DNA of 64,000 nucleotides, from the NCBI GenBank assembly GCA_035366835.1, contig DAOSIS010000003.1:1-64000 (forward strand). The letters run 5' to 3'. A model generated the notes under the pieces. That model was not told the origin of the DNA, searched no databases, and saw only the letters and a list, made by a program, of their open reading frames with translations. The position numbers and the translations under genes are program-made. The stretch is from UBA6109 sp035366835 (lineage in GTDB: Bacteria > Desulfobacterota > Syntrophia > Syntrophales > UBA6109). Shown piece after piece: positions 8,628 to 17,020 of the stretch (position 1 is its first letter; each line of letters begins with the position of its first letter).

Positions 8628-9518
8628 CTACAGCGTTTCCGGGTCGATATCGGCGAGGTCCAGCACGTGCAGGGCCCTTGCGACGACCGGCGCATCCACC
8701 ATCTTGCCGTGAAGCGCGAAAACGCCGACGCCGGCGGCCTTGTGCCGGTTGTAGGCCGAGACCACGTCGATCGCCCGGGTGATCTCCTGTTCGGTCGGCG
8801 TGAAGACCTCGTTGATGACCTCGATCTGGCGCGGATTGATGGCGGCCTTTCCCGTGAAGCCCATCTCCTTGGCGTGACGCGCGGCCTCGCGCAGGCCTTC
8901 CTCGTCGTCGACGTCGACGAAGACCGTGTCCATCGCCTCGATCCGTGCGGCCTTGGCGGCCATGACGATCCGCTGGCTCGCGTAGTCGAGGCCGCGGCTG
9001 TTCTTCTCCAGCGAGATCCCCATGTCGGCCGCCAGGTCCTGTCCCCCGATCGTGACGGACGAGATCCGGGGGGAGGCCTTGGCGATGGAGAGGGCGTTCT
9101 CCACGCCGACGGCGGTTTCGATCATCGCGTGAACGGTCAGCCTGTCGTGGGGAAGCCCGTGGGCGGATTCGATTTCTTCGATGAGCCGGATCGTGCGCAG
9201 GACGTCATCGGCCGATTCGATCTTGGGCAGCCGCAGGGCGTCCGGCTGGATCGGCACGATCTCCCGGAGGTCGTCGTGACCGAAGGGCGTGTCCGGGTGG
9301 TTCACCCGCACGACTACTTCCGCGCCGTAGAAGTTCACGGAGGGGATCATGTGCTTCAGCAGAATCCGCGCCGCGTCCTTTTCGCCGGGCGCGATCGAGT
9401 CCTCGAGGTCCAGGAGGATGCAGTCCGCCCCGTACACGCCGCCCTGCTGAATCATGGCCGCGTTGTTTCCGGGGATGTACAGCATGCTCCGCCGTTTTCT
9501 TGAACGTCTGTTTCCCAT
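8628..9518 (-). CDS. citE: Citrate lyase beta subunit (citryl-ACP lyase)
   Basis: A 296-residue CitE of the HpcH/HpaI aldolase fold. It splits citryl-ACP to oxaloacetate and acetyl-ACP. Family motifs are the N-terminal RRSMLYIPGNN, LDLEDSIAPGEKDAAR with the metal and substrate acidic residues, VRVNHPDTPFGHDDL, and IGGQDLAADMG. The start at 9518 is chosen because AGGAGA lies 7 bases upstream; a longer frame to 9587 would run into the intergenic repeat and has no such site. It lies between citD and citF, with 175 bases to citD that contain a small inverted-repeat element. Confidence 0.94.
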   Translation of the reverse strand: MGNRRSRKRRSMLYIPGNNAAMIQQGGVYGADCILLDLEDSIAPGEKDAARILLKHMIPSVNFYGAEVVVRVNHPDTPFGHDDLREIVPIQPDALRLPKIESADDVLRTIRLIEEIESAHGLPHDRLTVHAMIETAVGVENALSIAKASPRISSVTIGGQDLAADMGISLEKNSRGLDYASQRIVMAAKAARIEAMDTVFVDVDDEEGLREAARHAKEMGFTGKAAINPRQIEVINEVFTPTEQEITRAIDVVSAYNRHKAAGVGVFALHGKMVDAPVVARALHVLDLADIDPETL

Positions 9519-9544
9519 GGATCGTCTCCTATCAGACTGTTGAA

Positions 9545-9642
9545 AGGCGCCCGTCTGCCGCGTTGTCCTCATCCTTCCCTTCGGCAAGCTCAGGGCAGGC
9601 TATGTGAATGTCACGGTGAGCCTGTCGAACCGTCGGGCGCCT
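9545..9642. repeat. 98-bp inverted-repeat element between citD and citE
   Basis: A 9-base inverted repeat (AGGCGCCCG at 9545-9553, CGGGCGCCT at 9634-9642) bounds an element whose interior carries CTTCGGCAAGCTCAGGGCAG and GGTGAGCCTGTCGAACC. These interior phrases are familiar from dispersed intergenic repeats in many proteobacterial genomes. Outside it, CTGTT and AACAG form a further short inverted pair. It sits inside the citD-citE spacer on the transcribed strand, so it may form a hairpin in the message. Confidence 0.6.
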
Positions 9643-9693
9643 TGCATCCGGACCTTCTTGAACAGCCTGTAAAATTGCCCCTTCAGCAACCCG

Positions 9694-9969
9694 CTATGCC
9701 GGCTGAGACGATCGACGGATCGCCGTTTCGACGCGGGCGCGGATCGTGGCGTCCAGCGCACCCTTGTCCTTGATGATCATCCGCACGTCCGCGACGGACA
9801 GTTCATCCAGCATCTGCGTCACTTGCCGGCGGATGTGCCTGCCGTACTGCATCAGAACATTGGACTCCAGATCGATCTGTCTGCCGGCGCCGGCAGCGAC
9901 AGGCTCGACGAGAACCAGGGCGTCGCTGGATTCGAGGGTTCCCGCCTGAGCCGGGATTTTCGGTTGCAT
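9694..9969 (-). CDS. citD: Citrate lyase acyl carrier protein (gamma subunit)
   Basis: A 91-residue CitD, the small carrier to which the phosphoribosyl-dephospho-CoA group is attached. The N-terminal AGTLESSD places the modified serine at Ser14, as in the Klebsiella protein. The C-terminal half (GRHIRRQVTQMLDEL, KDKGALDATIRARVETA) is standard for the family. I start at 9969, with GGAGA 9 bases upstream, because the resulting N-terminus matches the family; a longer frame to 10050 adds 27 residues unlike CitD. It is the first structural gene of the cit cluster. Confidence 0.93.
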   Translation of the reverse strand: MQPKIPAQAGTLESSDALVLVEPVAAGAGRQIDLESNVLMQYGRHIRRQVTQMLDELSVADVRMIIKDKGALDATIRARVETAIRRSSQPA

Positions 9970-10087
9970 GACTTCATCTCCTTCGTTCGTGACAAGATCT
10001 TCCCCCGCGGGAGGGAGGCAGAGTATAGGAAAGGCCGTCTCCGCTGTCAACCGGATCGTGGCGCGGATCGTGGCGGCGGGGCGGACC

Positions 10088-10591
10088 TCAGCGGGGTTTC
10101 CTCTCCAGGGCGCGCCGGCGGCCGATCTCCCGGGTCATGACCCGGCGGAGCACTTCCTTCAGCTCGGCGTCGGAAACGGGATCGAGGCTCTCCTCGATCA
10201 TCCTGCGGTCGCGCTCCCTGAGGGGCGCGGCGGCGGACCGTTCGGACGGCCGGGCCGTGTTCGCCGCCGGGGCGGGGCCGACATCGCCGATGAAGAAGCG
10301 CAGGTTGTTCAGGGGCGGGTCCGAGGAATCGCGGTTGAGCTTCGCGAGGATCTCCTCCCTGAGGAAGTGAAGCTGGTGCATCCATGCGGGACCGGAGACC
10401 TTCACGTAGAGGGTATCGCCGGAGCGACGGTCGATCCGGGTCTGCGCGGCGATGACGTGCCCGACCGCCCTGGTCCAGGAAGTTGCCAGCCTGCGGTCCG
10501 GCAGGTTCAGAAAGATGCGTCTCTTCCGGAGGGCCGCAGCGAGAACATCGCCGAGATGCTGCAGGGATTTCTGTCTTCCGCGCCTTGCCAT
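10088..10591 (-). CDS. DUF721/DciA-like protein
   Basis: A 167-residue protein of the DUF721 family, which includes the DciA helicase loader that many bacteria use in place of DnaC. The conserved core is visible at residues 35-100: a WTRAVGHVIAAQTRI segment, the beta-strand TLYVKVSGPAWMHQLHFL, then EEILAKLNR and LRFFIGD. The C-terminal third is Arg/Glu-rich and probably disordered or helical, with the charged tail common in this family. It lies 118 bases upstream of citD on the same strand; a shared transcript is possible, but there is no functional link to citrate lyase. No clear ribosome binding site was found, so the start could be further in. Confidence 0.7.
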   Translation of the reverse strand: MARRGRQKSLQHLGDVLAAALRKRRIFLNLPDRRLATSWTRAVGHVIAAQTRIDRRSGDTLYVKVSGPAWMHQLHFLREEILAKLNRDSSDPPLNNLRFFIGDVGPAPAANTARPSERSAAAPLRERDRRMIEESLDPVSDAELKEVLRRVMTREIGRRRALERKPR

Positions 10592-10689
10592 AACCGGAAT
10601 ACCGCGATCCGCATGAAGTTCCGTTCAGGGTGCCATTCCCTGCTTGACTCGAAATCCGAGTCTTTGTATTGCTCCAGGAAAGGAGCGTA

Positions 10690-10765
10690 CGGCTTGTCAT
10701 TCCCGCGCAGGCGGGAATCCGGAAGGAAACCGGATGCCCCCGGATCGAGTCCGGCATGACAGCAG
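10690..10765. repeat. Dispersed hairpin repeat (REP-like)
   Basis: Contains TCATTCCCGC-GCAG-GCGGGAATCC, a perfect inverted repeat, followed by CGGATGCCCCCGGATCGAG and CCGGCATGAC. The same two phrases recur together at 42045-42155 in another order, and the first recurs across the window. It lies between the divergent DUF721-like and MoaE-like genes. Confidence 0.7.
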
Positions 10766-10831
10766 GGCGTTGAATCGTTCGCGCAGCAGGCAATCAAGCC
10801 CGGCCCTCATATCCCAGGAAGCGAGGTTGTC

Positions 10832-11185
10832 ATGAGCTTAGCAACGTTGATCGAAAGGGTCAAGAAGCATCCGGACTATGCGAAGGCGGGGATGATCCTC
10901 TGCCACAACGGCGTCGTCCGCGGATCGTCCCGGGACGGTTCGCCGGTGTCGCAGGTGGACGTGACGGTCGACCGCGGGCGTCTCGCCGCGATCATCGCCG
11001 AGACGAAAAAGATGCCCGGCATCGTGGAAGTGCTGGCGGAGGTGAACGAGGGGACGTTGAAGGTCGGCGAGGACGTCATGGTCGTCGTCGTCGCCGGCGA
11101 CTTCCGCGAGAACGTCTTCGCGGCGATGATCGGCGCCGTCAACCGCATCAAGGCCGAAGTCACCCGCAAGCGCGAGATGCCGTGA
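10832..11185 (+). CDS. moaE: MoaE-like protein
   Basis: A 117-residue protein resembling the large subunit of molybdopterin synthase, which converts precursor Z to molybdopterin with MoaD thiocarboxylate. Visible family features are AGMILCHNGVVRG (residues 20-32), the HRxGxLxVGE-like box written here NEGTLKVGEDVMVVVV, and FRENVFAAM followed by a Lys/Arg-rich C-terminus (KAEVTRKREMP). It is shorter than E. coli MoaE and the His of the HRxG box is Asn, so it belongs to a divergent branch. GAGG lies 6 bases before the ATG. No other moa genes are adjacent, so the role in cofactor synthesis is inferred from family only. Confidence 0.7.
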   Translation: MSLATLIERVKKHPDYAKAGMILCHNGVVRGSSRDGSPVSQVDVTVDRGRLAAIIAETKKMPGIVEVLAEVNEGTLKVGEDVMVVVVAGDFRENVFAAMIGAVNRIKAEVTRKREMP

Positions 11186-11303
11186 TTCTTCCGAAGGCTC
11201 CGGGAGGCTTCAGCCCCCAATTTCCCGAACCGCGCGCGCCGGACGGCGCCGCCGGTCGACGTCCGGCAGGAGGATCGTTCCACGGCCGCTCAAAAAGGGC
11301 GCG

Positions 11304-12554
11304 TCACGCGAAAGTGGGATCGCGGTGCCGCTTCTCCCGGTGAAAGATCAGAAGAACCAAGATCGCCGCCGCGCACAGGGCCACGAGAAGCCACGCCCAT
11401 CCGTACGTCCCGGTCCTGTCCGCCAGAAGGCCGAAGAGCGGGGGCGCCACCAGGCTCCCCAGGAAACCGAATGCATAGCCGATTCCGGTTGCCAGCGCCG
11501 TCGACTCCCTGTCCGTCGACTCCCCCAGGATCGTCAGATAGATGGCGTTCCAGCCGATTCCGCTCATGCCGAAGGCGAGGATGGTGACGATCAGGAGCGG
11601 TGAAAAGACGGGGAAAAAGGAGATCATGACCAGCACGAGGGAGGAAAGAAGGAGGATGAGGGCGATCAGGGCGAGCACCCCTTTTCTCCTCCCGGAGAGC
11701 AGATAGTCGCTCGCCACGCTCCAGAGGACGCGGGCGACGGCGCCTGCGAAGAAGGACAGGGCGTAGTAGTAGCCCGCCTCGACGAGAGGGTATTTCATCT
11801 CCTGCGTCAGGAACAGGATCAGATAGGTGGAAAAGCAGAACTGGCTGGCGATGAAGCAGAATCCGATGCCGCTGAGAATCAGCATGTTTCGCTGCAGGGC
11901 CATGCGCGCGATTTTTCCCCAGGCCAGGGACGAGGTCCTGCGGGCCTTCAACCGGACCGGCGATTCCCGAAGCAGCAGGTAGATCGGAATTGCCGCAGCC
12001 ATCTCGACGATCCCGATCGCGAGGAGCCCCTGGCGCCAGGTGAAGGCCATCACGATCGCCGGCAGGAGAATCCCGGCGAAGATCCCGCCGAAGTTGACGC
12101 CGGTCTGTTTGAACCCCATGGCCGTGGCCCGCCCCACCGTGGGAAACCAGTCGAGGACGCATTTGGACGCGGCGGGCCCGACGATGCCGTTCGCGCCGCC
12201 GTAGAGAATCAGGACGGCCAGGCCGATCAGGAAGGAAGGCGCGAGGGAAAACAGGGTGAGGAAGAGCCCGATGCCGACGACCGCGAGGGTCAGCATCCTC
12301 CGCACGCCGACGAAATCGACGACAAGACCCGCCGGCATCTGGAAGACGACGGACCCGATCGACAGGGCGGAGATGAGGAATCCGATCTGAAACGACGAGA
12401 GCCGGAGGTCTTCCTTGACGAGCGGCGCCAGGATGCCGAAGCTCGAGAAGTTCATGAAGTTCAGGACGTGGACCAACCACAGGGTCCCGACAATCACCCA
12501 GCCATAACGGGAAGCCTGCGCCCGACCTGCCGACGCCTCTTCCGGATTTCCCAT
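11304..12554 (-). CDS. MFS transporter
   Basis: A 416-residue, twelve-helix major facilitator carrier of the inner membrane. Helix 1 starts at RYGWVIVGTLWLVHVLNFM, and the loop 2-3 signature is represented by GLVVDFVGVRRML. The central cytoplasmic loop (about residues 190-210) is basic. The C-terminus is short and charged (HREKRHRDPTFA). The start at 12554 is chosen for AGGAAGG about 8 bases upstream; a longer frame to 12824 adds 90 residues of low-complexity sequence with no membrane logic. Substrate cannot be assigned. The nearest neighbour is the divergent nitronate monooxygenase-like gene. Confidence 0.85.
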   Translation of the reverse strand: MGNPEEASAGRAQASRYGWVIVGTLWLVHVLNFMNFSSFGILAPLVKEDLRLSSFQIGFLISALSIGSVVFQMPAGLVVDFVGVRRMLTLAVVGIGLFLTLFSLAPSFLIGLAVLILYGGANGIVGPAASKCVLDWFPTVGRATAMGFKQTGVNFGGIFAGILLPAIVMAFTWRQGLLAIGIVEMAAAIPIYLLLRESPVRLKARRTSSLAWGKIARMALQRNMLILSGIGFCFIASQFCFSTYLILFLTQEMKYPLVEAGYYYALSFFAGAVARVLWSVASDYLLSGRRKGVLALIALILLLSSLVLVMISFFPVFSPLLIVTILAFGMSGIGWNAIYLTILGESTDRESTALATGIGYAFGFLGSLVAPPLFGLLADRTGTYGWAWLLVALCAAAILVLLIFHREKRHRDPTFA

Positions 12555-12913
12555 GTCTGCGCCTTCCTTCTGCCGAAGAGTAGCGGGTCGACATACGTCT
12601 CGCCGAAATCCTGTGAGGGGTCTGACATGCACCCGTTTCGGCGGAATGTCAAGCCGTCTGCGGCAGGCCTGAGGCTGCGGAATCTCGCGGCTTGCCTGCC
12701 CTGCGGTCTTGTTGTATCCTGACCTCGACGGGCGCCGGTCCGTCGTCTGTCTCTCCCTGCGGCGCGGCGGGAAGGTGGAATGCGCAGAGCTACCGTCCTG
12801 CGCCTCGGGGAGTAACAGGGACATCGTGCGCGCGGCACCGGCGTGAGGGAGGCGCCGGAGCCGCTGTACAGGGACCGTCGGGACGTGCCCCGACGGGATG
12901 AGAAGGAGGGGAC
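12555..12913. other. Intergenic region with a hairpin before the flavoprotein gene
   Basis: About 360 bases between the divergent MFS and nitronate monooxygenase-like genes. No gene was found. A perfect 8-base stem (CCGTCGGG at 12875-12882, CCCGACGG at 12889-12896) with a 6-base loop lies just upstream of the AGGAGG at about 12904 and could influence translation. I found no match to a riboswitch class that I know. Confidence 0.45.
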
Positions 12914-13927
12914 GTGTTGAGAAACCGCATCGGGGAACTTGTGGGGATCCGCTATCCGATCGTCCAGGCGCCGATGAACTGGGTGAGCGGGGCGGAACTG
13001 GCGGCGGCGGTGTCGAACGCGGGCGGGCTGGGGACCCTGGGTCCCAACGCCGGCGCAGACTCGATTACGCCGGACGTGGAACTGACGGGGGAGCGGCTGC
13101 GCGGCCAGATCAGGAGGGTCAGAAGCCTGACGCGGGCCCCCTTTGCCGTGAATGTCCCCATCGGGGTCGGTGATGCCTTGAAGTACTCGCAGAAGTGCAT
13201 CGCCGTCGTGATCGAGGAAGCCGTGCCGGTGGTCGTCACGTCGGTCGGCGGGCCGAAGGCGTATACGAAGACCTTGAAGGATGCCGGCATCAAGGTCTTC
13301 CACGCCGTCTCGACGGCGAGGCATGCGAAGAAGGCGGAAGAGGCCGGGGTGGATGCCGTCATCTGCGAGGGATTCGAGGCGGGCGGCCACAAGGGGTTTA
13401 CGGAGCTGACCACCATGGTGCTGACCCCCATGGTGGCCGATGCCGTTCGGATTCCCGTGATCGCCGGCGGCGGCATCGGCGACGCGCGCGGAGTCCTGGC
13501 GGTCCTGGCCCTGGGCGCGGACGCCGCCTACATGGGGACGCGTTTCATGGCGACGGAGGAATCGGAGAGTCACCGGAACGTGAAGGAAGCCGTCGTCCGG
13601 GCGCAGGACGTCTGCACGGTGTCCGTGCCGAAGGAATTCATGCTGGCGCGCGATCTGAGCAACGCCTTCACCGCGCAGTACCTGGAGATGAAGAAGGCCG
13701 GGGCGTCGGCCGCCGAGTTGAAGGCCTTTCTGGCGGAGCACTCCCAGTATCCCGCCCAGCACCTGGGCGATGTCGACAACGGTGAACTGTGCTGCGGCCA
13801 GGTGGCGGCCCTGATCGGCAGCGCCCCGGCGGCGGCGGACGTTGTCGGGGGGATCATCGCCGGCCTGTCCGCCGTCCTGGAGGACCTGAAGGGGAAATTC
13901 GCGGCTTTCCAGGGCGGGAAGCCCTGA
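12914..13927 (+). CDS. Nitronate monooxygenase / enoyl-ACP reductase II-like flavoprotein
   Basis: A 337-residue FMN-binding TIM-barrel protein of the 2-nitropropane dioxygenase/FabK family. Family signatures are YPIVQAPMNWVSGAELAAAV at the N-terminus, ICEGFEAGGHKG with the flavin/catalytic His, VIAGGGIGDARG for phosphate binding, and LGADAAYMGTRF. It starts with GTG at 12914 after AGGAGGGG. The C-terminal region (residues 235-330) differs from textbook NMO and carries a CCGQ motif. Members of this family oxidise nitronates or reduce enoyl-ACP with NAD(P)H; nothing near it distinguishes the two. It ends next to a strong hairpin shared with the convergent degP gene. Confidence 0.85.
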   Translation: MLRNRIGELVGIRYPIVQAPMNWVSGAELAAAVSNAGGLGTLGPNAGADSITPDVELTGERLRGQIRRVRSLTRAPFAVNVPIGVGDALKYSQKCIAVVIEEAVPVVVTSVGGPKAYTKTLKDAGIKVFHAVSTARHAKKAEEAGVDAVICEGFEAGGHKGFTELTTMVLTPMVADAVRIPVIAGGGIGDARGVLAVLALGADAAYMGTRFMATEESESHRNVKEAVVRAQDVCTVSVPKEFMLARDLSNAFTAQYLEMKKAGASAAELKAFLAEHSQYPAQHLGDVDNGELCCGQVAALIGSAPAAADVVGGIIAGLSAVLEDLKGKFAAFQGGKP

Positions 13928-13944
13928 AAACAGCGGAAAAGAAG

Positions 13945-13972
13945 CCCGGCCGGCGCGGGTTCACCGGCCGGG
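13945..13972 (-). terminator. Rho-independent terminator of the degP gene
   Basis: A perfect 9-base GC stem (CCCGGCCGG at 13945-13953, CCGGCCGGG at 13964-13972) with a 10-base loop. Read on the minus strand it follows the degP stop by 12 bases and is followed by a U-rich run (CTTCTTTTCC). On the plus strand it may also slow read-through from the flavoprotein gene. Confidence 0.75.
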
Positions 13973-13984
13973 TCTGGGGTTGCG

Positions 13985-15427
13985 CTATCGGAGCGGCACC
14001 GGAACAAACAGGGTGCCCCGCTCCCTTTCGATGAGGAGAAGCACGCTGTCCCCGCCTCTCACCTTCTCCAGCTTCTGAATGAAATCGTCCACGTCCCTGA
14101 CCGCCTTGCGGTTGACCTCGCGGATGACGTCGCCCGTCCGGATACCGGCGCCGGCGGCCGCGCTGCCGGGCTCGACGCCTGCGACCAGGACGCCGTCGTT
14201 TCCGCTGATGCCCAGTTCCCCGGCGATCCGGGGCGTCAGATTCTGCACGGAGACCCCGAGGGATTGGCGGGAAGAATCGTTCGCCGTTGCGGACGCTTTT
14301 TCTTTTTCCATTTCTCCGATCGTCGCCTGGAATTCAAGCGCCTTCCCATCCCTCATCACCGCGACGGTGACGGTCCTGCCCGCCGGCGTCGAGGCCACGA
14401 TCCGGGAAAGGTCCTTCCCGTCGGCCACCGCCTGGCCGTTGAACTTCACGATCACGTCACCCGGTTTGATCCCCGCCTTGTCGGCCGGGCCGCCGGCGAC
14501 CACCCTGGCGACGAGCGCCCCTTTTGCCTCGGCCAGACCGAACGATCTGGCCAGTTCCGGAGTCATATCCTGAATGCCGACGCCGAGCAGACCGCGCGTC
14601 ACGTGTCCCTTCCTCTGGAGCTGGGAAGCGATCTCCTTGGCCATGTTGATCGGGATGGCGAACCCGATCCCCTGGCCGGACGCGATGATGGCCGTGTTGA
14701 TGCCCACGACCTCCCCCTGCATGTTGATCAGGGGGCCGCCGCTGTTCCCGGGGTTGATGGAGGCGTCGGTCTGAATGAAGTCGTCATAGGGGCCGGAGCC
14801 GATCACCCGCCCCTTGGCGCTGACGATCCCCGCCGTCACCGTCTGCTCCAGCCCGAAGGGGCTCCCGACGGCGACCACCCAGGCGCCCACCTTCAGCGCG
14901 TCCGAATCGCCCAGCTTCAACGGCTGGAGATCCGCGGCGCCGTCGATCTTGACGAGGGCGAGATCGGTCTTGGGGTCCCGTCCCGCAACCCGGCCCTCGA
15001 GCTCCTTCCCGCCGGCCAGCTTCACCTTGATCGAGTCCGCCTCTTCGACCACGTGGTTGTTCGTCAGGATGTATCCTTCCTTGCTGATGACGAAGCCGGA
15101 GCCCACCCCCTGCCGCTTTCCCTCGGGCCTGTTGCCGAAGGGCCCGAAAAACTCCCCGAAGGGATTCCGGTTTCCGAAGGGGCTTCCCGGGACATGCGGG
15201 AATTCCGCGCGGCTGATCTTCTTGCTGACCTGGATGTTGACGACGCCGGCGCGGACCCGGTCGGCGAGTTCCGTGAAATTCGCCGGGACGGTCGGCGCGC
15301 CTGCGGCGAGGGCCGGCGCCGTCCCTCCCGTTTTCGCCGCTGGCGTCACGGCGTAGCCCATTCCGAGGACCGCCCCCGCCAGGAGCAGGGCGATCGACAC
15401 GGTCCTGATGCTCTTCTTCGCGTTCAT
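13985..15427 (-). CDS. degP: DegP/HtrA-type periplasmic serine protease
   Basis: A 480-residue Do-family protease/chaperone that degrades misfolded envelope proteins. A signal peptide spans about residues 1-30. The trypsin-like domain carries the catalytic triad His125 (TNNHVV), Asp155 (DPKTDLALVK) and Ser229 (NPGNSGGP). Two PDZ domains follow, roughly 275-365 and 390-480. The start at 15427 has GGAGG 8 bases upstream; the 23 extra residues of the longer frame are not signal-like. It lies 186 bases after the histidine kinase gene on the same strand, the same logic as CpxRA/DegP, so the two-component system is a plausible regulator. A terminator follows at 13945-13972. Confidence 0.94.
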   Translation of the reverse strand: MNAKKSIRTVSIALLLAGAVLGMGYAVTPAAKTGGTAPALAAGAPTVPANFTELADRVRAGVVNIQVSKKISRAEFPHVPGSPFGNRNPFGEFFGPFGNRPEGKRQGVGSGFVISKEGYILTNNHVVEEADSIKVKLAGGKELEGRVAGRDPKTDLALVKIDGAADLQPLKLGDSDALKVGAWVVAVGSPFGLEQTVTAGIVSAKGRVIGSGPYDDFIQTDASINPGNSGGPLINMQGEVVGINTAIIASGQGIGFAIPINMAKEIASQLQRKGHVTRGLLGVGIQDMTPELARSFGLAEAKGALVARVVAGGPADKAGIKPGDVIVKFNGQAVADGKDLSRIVASTPAGRTVTVAVMRDGKALEFQATIGEMEKEKASATANDSSRQSLGVSVQNLTPRIAGELGISGNDGVLVAGVEPGSAAAGAGIRTGDVIREVNRKAVRDVDDFIQKLEKVRGGDSVLLLIERERGTLFVPVPLR

Positions 15428-15613
15428 GGTGATGCCTCCTTGTCGTCTCGGGTCCGGTTCCGGCCCCTTCTCTTGAGAACAGGATAAGGAAGGCACCTGA
15501 CGGGAGGATGATCGGAAGATTACCGTTTGGTCATCTTCGGCAGAGGGTGCGGACGGGAACGGTCCCGGTTCCGGCGGGGCGGCCGGGCGTTTCGCCCGCG
15601 GCGGGGAAGGAGG

Positions 15614-17020
15614 CTACGATTTCGGAAGCGTCACGGTGAAGGCGCTTCCTTCGCCCGGGCGGCTGGCCACCGTGATGTCGCCTCCGTGGGCGCGGGCGAT
15701 CGCCCTGGCCAGGCTCAGTCCGAGCCCGGTGCCGGCCTCGGACCGGCTCCGGTCGCACCGGTAGAAACGCTCGAAAATGCGGGGGAGATTCCCTGCGGCG
15801 ATGCCGATGCCCGTATCCTTCACCGTGATCGCGGCGGTGTTCCCGCCGCATTCCGAAAGGCCGACGCTGACGGTCCCCCCGGGCCCGGTATACTTGATCG
15901 CATTGTCCAGGAGGTTCGCGATCATCCGCTGGCACATCCGCAGATCGCCGCGTACCGCGCATCGTTCCGGCACGGGGCAGTCGAGCCTGATCCCCTTGTC
16001 TTCGGCCGTCGTCCCGAAGAGCGCGCAGGCCTCCTGCACGAGATTCGCCAGATCGATCCGCTCCATGGCGGGCCGGTCCACGCCGGATTCCGTCTTGGAG
16101 ATCATCAGCATGGTGTTGATCATGTCCAGGAGGCGGTCGCACTCTTCGATGGCGCTCGCCGCCATGGACTGGTATTCGGCCAGGCTCTTCCCCGTGGTCA
16201 GGGTGACCTCCGCGCTTCCCCGGATCCGGGTGAGCGGGCTCTTGAGGTCGTGGGCGATGTCGTCGCCCATCTGCCGGATCTCCGTGACGAGGGTTTCGAT
16301 GCGGTCGAGCATCTGGTTGAAGGTCATGGCCAGCCGGTCGATCTCGTCGCCGCGGCCTTCGACGGGAACTCTTTTTTCGAGGGTCCCCCCGGAGATGACC
16401 TGTGCCGTGCGGGTGACCGCCTCGACGCCCGAAACCGCCCGGCGGGCCATGAACCAGCCGACCCCGGTCGCCAGGCCGATCAGCAGGGCCATCGTCGCCA
16501 GGAAGAGCCCCTTGAAGACGCCGGTGATCCGGGCGTAGTTCTCCATGGACTGGCCGATCTGGAGAATCACGCCGGGCCCGATCATGGCGTAGAGAACGCG
16601 CACCTCGTCCCGGCGGTCTGGCAGGACGACGGTCTCGAACACCCGGCCGCTGCCTCCGAGCAGCCGGTCGATCGCCGCCCTGCGGATGCCGATGTCCTTC
16701 CAGTAGGCCATGTTGGATGAGGAAAAGGCCTGGCCGGTGGGATAGAGGAGGCGGAAGAAGACCTTCTTGACGCCGGCCGCCTGGGCCTCGAGCAGGGAGA
16801 ATTCTTCGACGGCATCGATCCCCCGTTCCCGCAGGACCGCCGAGAACTGGCCCGCCTGGCCGAGGAGCTCCTGATCCGTTCTTTCCCGGATCACGGCGGT
16901 GATGAGCGCGTAGAAGAGGGCGAAGGCGACGAAGGCGGAGACGGTGAAGATTCCCGCATACCAGAGGGTCAGGCGGAAGGAGAGGCTATTCCGGAAGCGA
17001 CTGGGTTTCCCTGAGGACAT
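15614..17020 (-). CDS. Sensor histidine kinase
   Basis: A 468-residue membrane kinase. Membrane segments at about 15-45 and 170-192 flank a periplasmic sensor domain of about 125 residues. A HAMP linker follows (about 192-245), then HisKA with the phospho-acceptor His257 in DDIAHDLKSPLTRIRG. The HATPase domain has an N box (MIANLLDNAIKYT), a G1 box (DTGIGIA), the F box (IFERFYR) and a G2 box (GTGLGLSLA). All residues needed for activity appear present. The gene overlaps the upstream response regulator by 35 bases, so they are made together. The stimulus is unknown; the adjacent degP suggests envelope stress, and the kinase type also resembles heavy-metal sensors. Confidence 0.92.
   Translation of the reverse strand: MSSGKPSRFRNSLSFRLTLWYAGIFTVSAFVAFALFYALITAVIRERTDQELLGQAGQFSAVLRERGIDAVEEFSLLEAQAAGVKKVFFRLLYPTGQAFSSSNMAYWKDIGIRRAAIDRLLGGSGRVFETVVLPDRRDEVRVLYAMIGPGVILQIGQSMENYARITGVFKGLFLATMALLIGLATGVGWFMARRAVSGVEAVTRTAQVISGGTLEKRVPVEGRGDEIDRLAMTFNQMLDRIETLVTEIRQMGDDIAHDLKSPLTRIRGSAEVTLTTGKSLAEYQSMAASAIEECDRLLDMINTMLMISKTESGVDRPAMERIDLANLVQEACALFGTTAEDKGIRLDCPVPERCAVRGDLRMCQRMIANLLDNAIKYTGPGGTVSVGLSECGGNTAAITVKDTGIGIAAGNLPRIFERFYRCDRSRSEAGTGLGLSLARAIARAHGGDITVASRPGEGSAFTVTLPKS

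Noticed and set aside
12555..12913. Cobalamin or other riboswitch upstream of the flavoprotein
   Set aside because: The conserved boxes of the classes I know are not present; only a short stem was found.
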